Shown here: positions 1 through 6,596 of the stretch, in pieces
How positions within the stretch are numbered: position 1 is the stretch's first letter
Layout: each line of letters opens with the position of its first letter
Assembly (NCBI GenBank): GCA_046759385.1
Contig: JBHICC010000054.1
Location: 1-15,321, forward strand
Length of the DNA: 15,321 nucleotides
Direction: 5' to 3'
Source of the DNA: JBHICC01 sp046759385
Lineage (GTDB): Bacteria > Pseudomonadota > Gammaproteobacteria > Acidiferrobacterales > SPGG2
The notes under the pieces: model-generated
Seen by the model: the letters and a program-made list of their open reading frames with translations, nothing else
Told to the model about the DNA's origin: nothing
The model's database searches: none
Translations under genes and position numbers: made by a program

Positions 1-2
1 AG

Positions 3-47
3 GGGCACCATGTCCACGTGCATAACACCAAGACCAAAAGGTGGTAA
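3..47 (+). CDS. suyA: SuyA-like SAF-domain small subunit, C-terminal end only
   Basis: Only the last 14 codons are in the window. They read GHHVHVHNTKTKRW and end at TAA 45-47. The H-V-H-x-N-T-K-x-x-R-W tail is the usual C-terminus of the small SAF-domain subunit of UxaA-family lyases, such as SuyA of (2R)-sulfolactate sulfo-lyase and the N-terminal part of altronate dehydratase. The stop lies 2 bases before the ATG of the large-subunit gene, as expected for a two-subunit enzyme made from coupled genes. The SuyA name rests mainly on the downstream suyB, sulfite exporter and sulfolactate dehydrogenase genes. The rest of the gene is off the left edge. Confidence 0.75.
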   Translation, partial: GHHVHVHNTKTKRW

Positions 48-49
48 CT

Positions 50-1222
50 ATGGGCATACCACAGTCATTCTTGGGATACCGGCGCGAGAATGGCCGCCTC
101 GGCATCCGCAATCACGTCGTTATCCTCCCGCTCGACGATCTGTCCAATGCCGCGAGCGAAGCGGTGGCAAACAATATAAAGAGTACGCTGGCTCTGCCGC
201 ATGCCTATGGCCGATTGCAGTTCGGTCAGGATCTCGAGCTTTTCTTTCGCACCTTGATCGGCGCGGGCAGCAACCCGAACGTAGCGGCGTGTGTCGTAAT
301 CGGTATCGAACCCGGCTGGACCGGCCGCGTCGTCGATGGTATCGCCAAGACCGGCAAGCCGGTCGAAGGCTTCGCCATCGAAGGCAACGGCGATATCAAC
401 ACTATCGCTGCCGCCTCGCGCAAGGCAAAGGAGTTCATTCATTGGGCCTCTGAGTTGAGACGCGAGGAGGTCTCGATCAACGAGCTCTTCGTTTCTACAA
501 AGTGCGGCGAGTCGGATACGACCTCGGGTATCGGCTCCAACCCAACCGTCGGCAATCTCATTGACAAGCTCGATCCGCTTGGTGTCACCACGTGCTTCGG
601 CGAGACGTCGGAGCTCACCGGTGCCGAGCAGGTGTGCGCCGAACGCGGCGCCACGCTGGAGGTGAAGCAAAAGTTTCTCACGACGTGGCAGGCGTACATG
701 GACGAGGTGATCGAGCCCTATAAGACGAGTGACCTGTCGGACTCGCAGCCGACCAAGGGCAACATTGCAGGCGGTCTGACGACGATCGAAGAAAAGGCCT
801 TCGGTAACCTGCAGAAGATCGGCAAGAGGACAAAGTTCATCGATGTCTTGGAGCCCGCAGAAGCGCCTGCCAAAGGTGCGGGTCTCTACTTTATGGATAC
901 CTCATCGGCAGCGGCCGAGTGCGTCACCTTGCAAGCGGCGGCTGGTTTTGTTGTGCACCTGTTTCCGACCGGCCAGGGTAATGTCATCGGTAATCCGATC
1001 GAGCCGGTGATCAAGCTGACGGCGAACCCGCACACGGCGCGCACAATGGCCGAGCATATCGATCTCGACGTGTCCGGCATCCTGCGACGCGAGATGACCT
1101 TGGATGAGGCCGGTGACGCGCTGATCGATATCACCGTGCGCACTTGCAATGGTCGCTTGACCTGTGCGGAAGCACTCGGACACCGCGAGTTTGTACTAAC
1201 CAAACTCTATCGTAGCGCCTGA
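50..1222 (+). CDS. suyB: UxaA-family lyase large subunit, probable (2R)-sulfolactate sulfo-lyase beta subunit
   Basis: This 390-residue protein belongs to the UxaA/GarD C-terminal family. SuyB with SuyA splits (2R)-3-sulfolactate into pyruvate and sulfite in the cytoplasm. Visible family marks are GYRRENGRLGIRNHV near residues 9-23, TKCGESDTTSG near 150-160 with a likely metal-ligand or active-site Cys152, FGETSELTGAE near 183-193, and a C-terminal PTGQGNVIGNPIEP stretch. The length of about 390 fits a split two-subunit enzyme, not the ~500-residue fused altronate or galactarate dehydratases. ATG 50 is chosen because AGGTGG at 39-44 is a good ribosome site 5 bases upstream; the in-frame GTG at 41 lies inside that site. 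Altronate or a related sugar acid is the alternative substrate, but the adjoining sulfite exporter and two sulfolactate-type dehydrogenases favour sulfolactate. Confidence 0.8.
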   Translation: MGIPQSFLGYRRENGRLGIRNHVVILPLDDLSNAASEAVANNIKSTLALPHAYGRLQFGQDLELFFRTLIGAGSNPNVAACVVIGIEPGWTGRVVDGIAKTGKPVEGFAIEGNGDINTIAAASRKAKEFIHWASELRREEVSINELFVSTKCGESDTTSGIGSNPTVGNLIDKLDPLGVTTCFGETSELTGAEQVCAERGATLEVKQKFLTTWQAYMDEVIEPYKTSDLSDSQPTKGNIAGGLTTIEEKAFGNLQKIGKRTKFIDVLEPAEAPAKGAGLYFMDTSSAAAECVTLQAAAGFVVHLFPTGQGNVIGNPIEPVIKLTANPHTARTMAEHIDLDVSGILRREMTLDEAGDALIDITVRTCNGRLTCAEALGHREFVLTKLYRSA

Positions 1223-1232
1223 AAACAAACCT

Positions 1233-1955
1233 GTGTCCGTAGATGCGATGCTGAGCACGGCAGTATGGCGTGGCGCGGAGCGCGGTCGCTTCGTGTCCTA
1301 CCAGGTACCGCTGCGCGAGAATCAAACCGTGCTCGATGTTGTGACCTACATCCAGCGTCACATCGATCCTACCCTTACCTATCGTTTTGCTTGTCGCGTC
1401 GGTGTGTGTGGTTCCTGCGCAATGACCGTGAACGGTGTGCCACGCTGGACCTGTCGTACCCATGTACGTAGCGTGGCCAAGGGTAATAGGTTAGAGATCG
1501 CGCCGTTGCGTAACATGGTGATCATCAAGGATCTAAGCGTTGAGATGACTGAATTTTTCGATAAGTGGGCACGGGCGAAGGGCGCGTTTGTGTCCGTAAC
1601 TGATGACAAAACTGACTTTGTCAGGGTACGTCCCGATACGCACGAACGTCGCTTCGCCGACGCAGGCATAGAGTGTATCGGTTGCGGAGTGTGTTACGCA
1701 GCTTGTGATCTGGTGGCATGGAATCGCGACTACCTCGGGCCTGCGGCGCTCAACCGCGCCTGGACCTTGATTAACGATGTACGCGATGGTGCACGCAAAG
1801 AGCGCTTGGCCGCGGTTGCCGGCGATGCGGGCTGCCACGCATGCCACTCCCACCAAAGCTGTTTACAGTGGTGTCCGCAGCAACTTAACCCAACGGCAGC
1901 CATTGCGGGGCTTAAACGGGCGGCCACAGCGGCTGCGTTGAAGGGTGAGCTGTGA
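1233..1955 (+). CDS. Succinate dehydrogenase/fumarate reductase-like iron-sulfur subunit
   Basis: This is the electron-transfer subunit of an Sdh/Frd-type complex, 240 residues, passing electrons between the flavoprotein encoded at 4875-6593 and the membrane quinone. An N-terminal plant-type ferredoxin domain carries C54, C59, C62 and C74 for [2Fe-2S] (CRVGVCGSC, then WTC). The C-terminal domain has C148, C151, C154 and C158 (CIGCGVCYAAC) and C204, C210 and C214 (CHSHQSCLQWCP), which match the ligand spacing for [4Fe-4S] and [3Fe-4S] clusters in SdhB. C201 is an extra Cys. The Pro that usually follows the fourth Cys of the first motif is Asp here. GTG 1233 has no clear ribosome site; ATG 1248 is an equally possible start. 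The stop overlaps the next start. It is not a housekeeping sdhB by context, since it sits between suyB and a sulfite exporter. Confidence 0.9.
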   Translation: MSVDAMLSTAVWRGAERGRFVSYQVPLRENQTVLDVVTYIQRHIDPTLTYRFACRVGVCGSCAMTVNGVPRWTCRTHVRSVAKGNRLEIAPLRNMVIIKDLSVEMTEFFDKWARAKGAFVSVTDDKTDFVRVRPDTHERRFADAGIECIGCGVCYAACDLVAWNRDYLGPAALNRAWTLINDVRDGARKERLAAVAGDAGCHACHSHQSCLQWCPQQLNPTAAIAGLKRAATAAALKGEL

Positions 1956-2302
1956 GCGCCCGCATCGACACGTTACTATGGCTCGCGCAGCGCGTGAGTG
2001 CTGCATTGTTGGCTATCGTGGTTATGGTCCATTTGGCCACGGTGGTATATGCCGTGCGCGGCGGCTTGACGGCAGCCGAGATCGTCGAGCGATTGCAAGG
2101 CCACATCGGCTGGCTTGTTTTTTATGTTTTATTTGTAGCGGCTGCGGCCGTGCACGCACCGTTGGGACTGCGGACGATTATCGCTGAGATGACCCCCTTG
2201 CATGGGTGGTTGCTGAACATGTTGGCGGCCCTTTTCGCTCTGGGCCTCCTAATTTTTGGATGTCGCGCCGTATTTTCCCTGTTCGCGTTTGGAGTAAGCT
2301 GA
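1952..2302 (+). CDS. Sdh/Frd-like membrane anchor subunit 1
   Basis: A 116-residue membrane protein with three predicted transmembrane helices, roughly at 15-35, 53-72 and 86-108. It starts at a GTG that overlaps the TGA of the iron-sulfur gene by 4 bases. The QRVSA segment at 13-17, His27 in the first helix and the VHAPLGLR segment with His68 resemble SdhC/SdhD-type cytochrome b subunits, where such His residues bind heme b and the segment near GLR contacts the other subunits. It probably pairs with the following anchor to hold the dehydrogenase on the cytoplasmic face of the membrane and reduce or oxidise quinone. Sequence conservation in anchors is low, so the assignment leans on position directly after the iron-sulfur gene plus the His pattern. 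Confidence 0.75.
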   Translation: MSARIDTLLWLAQRVSAALLAIVVMVHLATVVYAVRGGLTAAEIVERLQGHIGWLVFYVLFVAAAAVHAPLGLRTIIAEMTPLHGWLLNMLAALFALGLLIFGCRAVFSLFAFGVS

Positions 2303-2655
2303 TGGTGCCAGGCTCGCATTGGCGCTCACGTCAACACACGGGTTACTGGGCCTTTGTCGTTCACCGAATCTCGGGCGGGCTGCTCGCACTGTTCTTACCG
2401 TTTCATTTCTGGGCGTTGTCGCGGGCGATTGAGGGGGAAGCCGCACTGGATAGTTTTCTGCGCTGGGCCGAGCAGCCGACAGTCAAGCTCACGGAAAGTC
2501 TTCTGGTGATCCTGCTAGCCGCCCACTTGGCGGGGGGAATGCGCTTGCTTGCGATCGAGTTCTTGGCATGGCGGGACTGGCAGAAAACTGTCGTCGCACT
2601 GGCTGGCGGCTTCACCCTGGCAGTCGGTGTGTTTTTCTTGCTCAATGTCTTTTGA
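2302..2655 (+). CDS. Sdh/Frd-like membrane anchor subunit 2 (cytochrome b type)
   Basis: A 117-residue protein with three hydrophobic helices near 19-40, 64-85 and 95-115. ATG 2302 overlaps the previous TGA by one base and has GGAG at 2291-2294, so the longer upstream reading in this frame is not used. VVHRISGG at 19-26 is the classic SdhC H-R-x-S-G motif lining the quinone site. His35 in helix 1 and His75 in AAHLAGGMRLL are candidate heme ligands. With His27 and His68 of the first anchor, this gives two His per subunit with nearly equal spacing (40 and 41 residues), suggesting a two-heme membrane domain. The C-terminus overlaps the sulfite exporter start by 11 bases. Confidence 0.78.
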   Translation: MVPGSHWRSRQHTGYWAFVVHRISGGLLALFLPFHFWALSRAIEGEAALDSFLRWAEQPTVKLTESLLVILLAAHLAGGMRLLAIEFLAWRDWQKTVVALAGGFTLAVGVFFLLNVF

Positions 2656-3370
2656 GTTCATCGTCGTGCTAGCGGGGGCATTCCTCGCTGCGTTCGGGGT
2701 AGGTCTAGCCGGTTTCGCCGACGCGCTCATCGCTTCTGCCATCTGGCTCCATGTGTTACCGCCGGTGCAGGCGGTACCGTTAATCTTGGTTACCGGCATA
2801 GTGATTCATTTTATTTCGCTCACGTATCTGCGCCGGCGTATTCCATTCGAACTGCTATGGCCCTTTCTCGTCGGCGGTGTGATCGGGGTGCCGCTGGGAA
2901 CGTGGTTGCTACGTCACAGCGAGCCGGAACCATTCCGCGCCGTCATAGGCTGGCTGCTCCTGAGCTATTGTGTTTTCGCGCTCGCGCGCCCGAAGCCAGC
3001 GAACTCCACTGTACGTAAGAAATCGGCAGACGGTGCGATCGGCTTCGTGGGCGGCGTGCTCGGTGGGTTTGCCGGCCTAAGCGGTGTGGTGCCGACGATC
3101 TGGAGCGGCATGCGTGGGTGGACAAAGGATGTCCAGCGCGGCGTGTATCAATCATTCATTTTTGCGATGCACACCATAGCATTGATATGGCTCGGTGCAA
3201 GCGGTGTGCTCGACACTCGATTGTTGCATAGGTTCCTGTGGTGTATACCTGTGCTGCTATTAGGTACCTGGCTTGGTCTCAAGCTTTACCACCACATCGA
3301 TGAACAGCAGTTTCGTCGCGTGGTTCTCGTGCTGTTACTGCTGTCGGGCGCGGCGTTGGTCGTATATTAG
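2645..3370 (+). CDS. tauE: TauE/SafE-family sulfite exporter
   Basis: A 241-residue integral membrane protein with about seven to eight hydrophobic segments and the internal duplication typical of TauE/SafE permeases: GVGLAGFADALIA in the first half and GGVLGGFAGLSGVVP near 134-150 in the second. These carriers move sulfite, sulfoacetate and related organo-sulfur anions across the inner membrane; in sulfonate degraders they usually expel toxic sulfite released by the C-S lyase. ATG 2645 is chosen as start; it overlaps the anchor gene by 11 bases, and the in-frame sequence before it reads as out-of-frame anchor sequence. Placement between the anchors and the fumarase genes of what looks like one complex suggests co-regulation with SuyAB. 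The substrate is inferred from context, since this family also includes carriers of other anions. Confidence 0.8.
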   Translation: MSFEFIVVLAGAFLAAFGVGLAGFADALIASAIWLHVLPPVQAVPLILVTGIVIHFISLTYLRRRIPFELLWPFLVGGVIGVPLGTWLLRHSEPEPFRAVIGWLLLSYCVFALARPKPANSTVRKKSADGAIGFVGGVLGGFAGLSGVVPTIWSGMRGWTKDVQRGVYQSFIFAMHTIALIWLGASGVLDTRLLHRFLWCIPVLLLGTWLGLKLYHHIDEQQFRRVVLVLLLLSGAALVVY

Positions 3371-3387
3371 GTGTATAGTACGTAACG

Positions 3388-4263
3388 ATGAAGATCGATC
3401 CGAAAACGATTGAGGACACCTGTAAAGAACTCTACATCCGCGCATTAAAAGTATTGCCGGATGACATCAAACAGGGCTTTCAGCGCCTGGGTGCCGCAGA
3501 GACCCATGCGACCGCGAAGCGCGTGCTGGGTACGATGGTTGAAAACATTAAGATAGCTGAGGCGACCGAGAACCTATTGTGCCAGGATACTGGCATCCCG
3601 ATTTACAACATTACGATCGGTCGTAACGTCGAGGTCGACGGACAAGCACTGAAAGAAGCGGTTGTACGCGGGTGTGTGGCAGCGACACGGGACCATCCAC
3701 TGCGGTCGTCGGTGGTCCACCCGATCACGCGTGTAAACGAGCAGACCAATAGTGGCCGCCACGTACCGGTGATTAACGTTGATTTTTCCGATCGTGCCGA
3801 CGAACTGGAGATCGAAATGATTCCGAAGGGCAGCGGTTCGGAGAACGGTTCCTTCCTAAAGATGTGCATACCAGCCGAGGGTGTCGATGGCATTAAGACA
3901 TTCGTAATCGATAAGGTTATCGAAGCAGGCGGCAAGGTATGCCCGCCGACCATTGTCGGCGTCGGCGTCGGTGGCACCGCCGATCTGTGCGTACACCTTG
4001 CAAAGCTTGCGGCCACGCGTCCGCTCGGAAGCGTATGCGAAGACCCTGAAGGCGCAAAGCTCGAGAAAGAGTTGACTACGGCGGTGAACAGCCTCGGCAT
4101 TGGACCGCAAGGTCTGGGCGGTGATGCGACAGCTTTCGCCGTGCATGTCGAGACCGCGGCAACGCATATAACCATGAATCCCGTGGCCGTCAATATTCAG
4201 TGCCACTCGGCGCGCCGGGCGACCGCGACCTTCACTTCCGATGGCGTGAGTTACGGCTTCTAA
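3388..4263 (+). CDS. Class I fumarase/tartrate dehydratase-type hydro-lyase, alpha subunit
   Basis: A 291-residue protein matching the N-terminal (cluster-binding) domain of iron-sulfur fumarases, as in two-subunit fumarase or L-tartrate dehydratase TtdA. Three Cys fit the [4Fe-4S] ligands: C65 in LLCQDTGIP, C185 in GGKVCPP and C272 in NIQCHSARRA; the 120-residue gap between the first two agrees with the family. Also visible are NSGRHVPVINVDF and IPKGSGSEN, where many members have KGGGSE. The enzyme would add water across a trans double bond to make a malate-like 2-hydroxy acid. It is the only gene in the operon preceded by a gap (17 bases) and has no obvious ribosome site. Fumarate, tartrate, mesaconate or, by context, 3-sulfoacrylate are all possible substrates; the sequence alone does not decide. 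Confidence 0.85.
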   Translation: MKIDPKTIEDTCKELYIRALKVLPDDIKQGFQRLGAAETHATAKRVLGTMVENIKIAEATENLLCQDTGIPIYNITIGRNVEVDGQALKEAVVRGCVAATRDHPLRSSVVHPITRVNEQTNSGRHVPVINVDFSDRADELEIEMIPKGSGSENGSFLKMCIPAEGVDGIKTFVIDKVIEAGGKVCPPTIVGVGVGGTADLCVHLAKLAATRPLGSVCEDPEGAKLEKELTTAVNSLGIGPQGLGGDATAFAVHVETAATHITMNPVAVNIQCHSARRATATFTSDGVSYGF

Positions 4264-4266
4264 GCT

Positions 4267-4878
4267 ATGCCGCATCACGACTTGAACATGCCGATCACCG
4301 AGGAGCAGGCGCGCACCTTGCGGGTGGGCGACACGGTTTCGATTAACGGGATCCTGTTCGGTATTCGCGATGCGACACAGATCCACATGTTCGACCGTGG
4401 CCGCAAGACACGCTTCGACTTGCATGGTCATGCGGCAATCCACACGGCACCGAATGTAAAGAAGGTAGAACCATCGCCTGAATTCCCATCTGGCTACGCA
4501 CCCATTTGTGTAGGCACGACGACCAGCGCGCGCATGGAACGTTTCACCCGACCGCTGATGGAACAATGCGGCGTGCGCATCATCATCGGCAAGGGTGGGC
4601 TCATGGAAGCGTCACAGCAGGCCTTCAAAGACCTCGGCGGGGTTTACCTTGCCATTATCGGTGGTACCGCAGCACTAGAGACCACTTGGATCGAGGCCAT
4701 CGAGGACGTAGACCTGGATGATCTCAATCCAGAAAGCCTATGGAAGTTTCGCGTCTGTGATTTTGGTCCGTTGCTTGTCGCCATGGACGCGCACGGCGGT
4801 AGCATCTATGACAATGTGCGGGCGACGGCGGTGGAACGTCGGGCCAAGGCATTGGCCGCGCTCGGCGTGAAATCTTGA
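4267..4878 (+). CDS. Class I fumarase/tartrate dehydratase-type hydro-lyase, beta subunit
   Basis: A 203-residue partner of the preceding alpha subunit, 3 bases downstream, equivalent to the C-terminal domain of class I fumarase (TtdB/FumB-type). Substrate-loop features are VGTTTSARM near 82-90 (GPTTxxRM in common fumarases), GKGGL near 108-112 with Lys109, and IIGGTAAL. The segment IRDATQIH near 33-40 corresponds to the usual RDxAH motif, with Gln38 where His is expected. Together with the Thr for Pro change at residue 84 this hints at a pocket different from standard fumarase. The stop TGA overlaps the TTG start of the flavoprotein gene. Function as the half-site of an alpha-beta hydratase is secure; the substrate is not. 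Confidence 0.85.
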   Translation: MPHHDLNMPITEEQARTLRVGDTVSINGILFGIRDATQIHMFDRGRKTRFDLHGHAAIHTAPNVKKVEPSPEFPSGYAPICVGTTTSARMERFTRPLMEQCGVRIIIGKGGLMEASQQAFKDLGGVYLAIIGGTAALETTWIEAIEDVDLDDLNPESLWKFRVCDFGPLLVAMDAHGGSIYDNVRATAVERRAKALAALGVKS

Positions 4879-6593
4879 ATCGGTTTCAGACCGACATCCT
4901 CATTCTCGGCAGCGGCGGCGCCGGTCTAATGGCGGCGTTGCACGCGCGACGACGCGCACCCGAACTTAACATTACCATGGCGGTAAAAGGCCTGCTCGGC
5001 AAGTGTGGTTGCACGCGCATGGTGCAGGGTGGGTACAACGTCGCGCTCGCACCAGACGATTCGGTTGAGCGACATTTCATGGACACGGTCGAGGGTGGGA
5101 AGTGGCTGAACCATCAGGAGCTTGCCTGGGCACTAGTAACCGGCGCGCAGACGTGTATACGTGAGCTCGAGAGCGCCTATGGTTGCTTTTTCGATCGCAA
5201 CCCCGACGGCACCATTCACCAGAAAGCGTTTGCTGGCCAGAGCTTTGACCGCACGGTCCATAAGGGTGACCTGACCGGAATTGAGATCATTAACCGATTA
5301 GCGGAGCAGGTTTGGGCGTGCGGGATTAATCGCCTTGAGGATCATCGCGCGGTCGCGCTGATCAAGACCGCCGATGGCACGCAGCTTGCCGGAGTCTTGA
5401 TGATCGACATGCGCACCGGCGAGTTCGTTTTTGCGCAAACGAAGGCCGTGCTACTGGGAACAGGCGGTGGCCCGACAATGTATAAGTACCACACACCCTC
5501 GGGCGATAAGAGTTGCGACGGCATGGCTATGGCGTTGCAGACCGGGCTGGTGCTGCGTGACATGGAGATGGTGCAGTTCCACCCTACCGGCCTGCTCGCA
5601 GGTCCGGATACACGTATGACCGGGACGGTGCTGGAAGAGGGTCTCCGCGGTGCGGGCGGTTATCTGTTGGGCGGCGACGGCGAACGCTTTATGCCGAAAT
5701 ATGATCCGCAGGCCGAGCGCGCCACCCGCGATATCGTCAGCCGAGCGATGATCAATGAGATCCGCTGCGGTAACACTTCCCCTCTGGGCGGTCTTTACCT
5801 ACAGCTGAGCCATCTCGGGCCCGAGAATGTGCGTAGCCAATTTAAAGGCATGGTCGAGCGCTGCGCGGATTGCGGATTTGATCTGGCGGGTGGTCGGGTC
5901 GAGGTGGTGCCAACTGCGCACTACATGATGGGCGGCGTGGTGTTCGACCTCGATTGCACGACAACACTCCCCGGTTTGTTTGCCGCGGGCGAAGACACCG
6001 GAGGAGTGCACGGCGCCAACCGGCTGGGCGGTAATGGCGTTGCGAACGCGACCGTGTTCGGCCGCATCGCGGGTGATGAGATGGCTAGTTGGGCCGCTGC
6101 TACAGGGGCATTCCTTATGCCTGACAAGAATGCGATCGATCAGGCGATGCGCCAATCTCGGCGTCCGCTGAATCGCCCCGCGGGCACGATTGAGCCGATC
6201 CGCGAGCGGCTATACAACGTGATGTGGGACGACGTTGGTATTATCCGAGACGCAGAAGGGTTGAAACGAGCGAAAGCTGTGCTCACCGAACTGGACGACG
6301 AGCTCGAGAGCACCGGTGTTAGCGGAAGTGCGCTCGCGTTTAACGTTACGTGGCACGACTGGCTCAATCTTAAGAACCTGATCCTTGTAAGTCTCGCGAT
6401 TACCGAAGCCGCGCTAGCGCGCGAGGAATCACGTGGGGCGCATTATCGTGCAGATTTTTCTACAACCGGTGACCTCGCATCGTCGGCGTTTACGCGCACA
6501 TTGTTCACCGACGGCACTATCGTCGTCGACACCGAACGCGTGCATTTCACGCGCGTCAAGCCCGGTGAAACGCTGTTAGCAAATAACCATTAG
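4875..6593 (+). CDS. Succinate dehydrogenase/fumarate reductase-like flavoprotein subunit with atypical FAD site
   Basis: A 572-residue FAD subunit of the Sdh/Frd/NadB family. ILGSGGAGLMAAL near 10-22 is the dinucleotide-binding motif. Catalytic and substrate residues can be aligned to SdhA: H236 in QFHPTG, E255 and R258 in the EEGLRGAGG segment, R285 in ATRDIVSR (proton delivery), H349 in PTAHYMMGG and R383 in HGANRLGGN. Two positions differ. C46 (GCTRMVQGG) replaces the His that links FAD covalently in SdhA/FrdA, and E254 replaces the Thr just before the conserved Glu. The subunit is separated from its iron-sulfur and anchor genes by tauE and the fumarase pair. Start is TTG 4875, overlapping the previous stop. 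It likely oxidises or reduces a dicarboxylate-like substrate at the membrane; by context 3-sulfopropionate/3-sulfoacrylate is a candidate, succinate/fumarate the conservative choice. Confidence 0.88.
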   Translation: MNRFQTDILILGSGGAGLMAALHARRRAPELNITMAVKGLLGKCGCTRMVQGGYNVALAPDDSVERHFMDTVEGGKWLNHQELAWALVTGAQTCIRELESAYGCFFDRNPDGTIHQKAFAGQSFDRTVHKGDLTGIEIINRLAEQVWACGINRLEDHRAVALIKTADGTQLAGVLMIDMRTGEFVFAQTKAVLLGTGGGPTMYKYHTPSGDKSCDGMAMALQTGLVLRDMEMVQFHPTGLLAGPDTRMTGTVLEEGLRGAGGYLLGGDGERFMPKYDPQAERATRDIVSRAMINEIRCGNTSPLGGLYLQLSHLGPENVRSQFKGMVERCADCGFDLAGGRVEVVPTAHYMMGGVVFDLDCTTTLPGLFAAGEDTGGVHGANRLGGNGVANATVFGRIAGDEMASWAAATGAFLMPDKNAIDQAMRQSRRPLNRPAGTIEPIRERLYNVMWDDVGIIRDAEGLKRAKAVLTELDDELESTGVSGSALAFNVTWHDWLNLKNLILVSLAITEAALAREESRGAHYRADFSTTGDLASSAFTRTLFTDGTIVVDTERVHFTRVKPGETLLANNH

Positions 6594-6596
6594 CCT

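Noticed and set aside
10..453. Open frame of 147 codons on the + strand
   Set aside because: Arg/Pro-rich shadow of suyB in another frame with no recognisable domain.
50..1222. Altronate or galactarate dehydratase
   Set aside because: Same family, but the protein is a split ~390-residue form beside a sulfite exporter and sulfolactate-type dehydrogenases, with no uronate or sugar-acid genes nearby.
3856..4566. Long minus-strand open frame (236 codons)
   Set aside because: Antisense shadow spanning the end of the fumarase alpha gene and most of the beta gene; both genes are clear on the + strand.
3388..4878. L-tartrate dehydratase (ttdAB)
   Set aside because: The alpha-beta layout fits, but no tartrate transporter or regulator is present and an Sdh-like complex is interleaved; kept as an open alternative and no symbol given.
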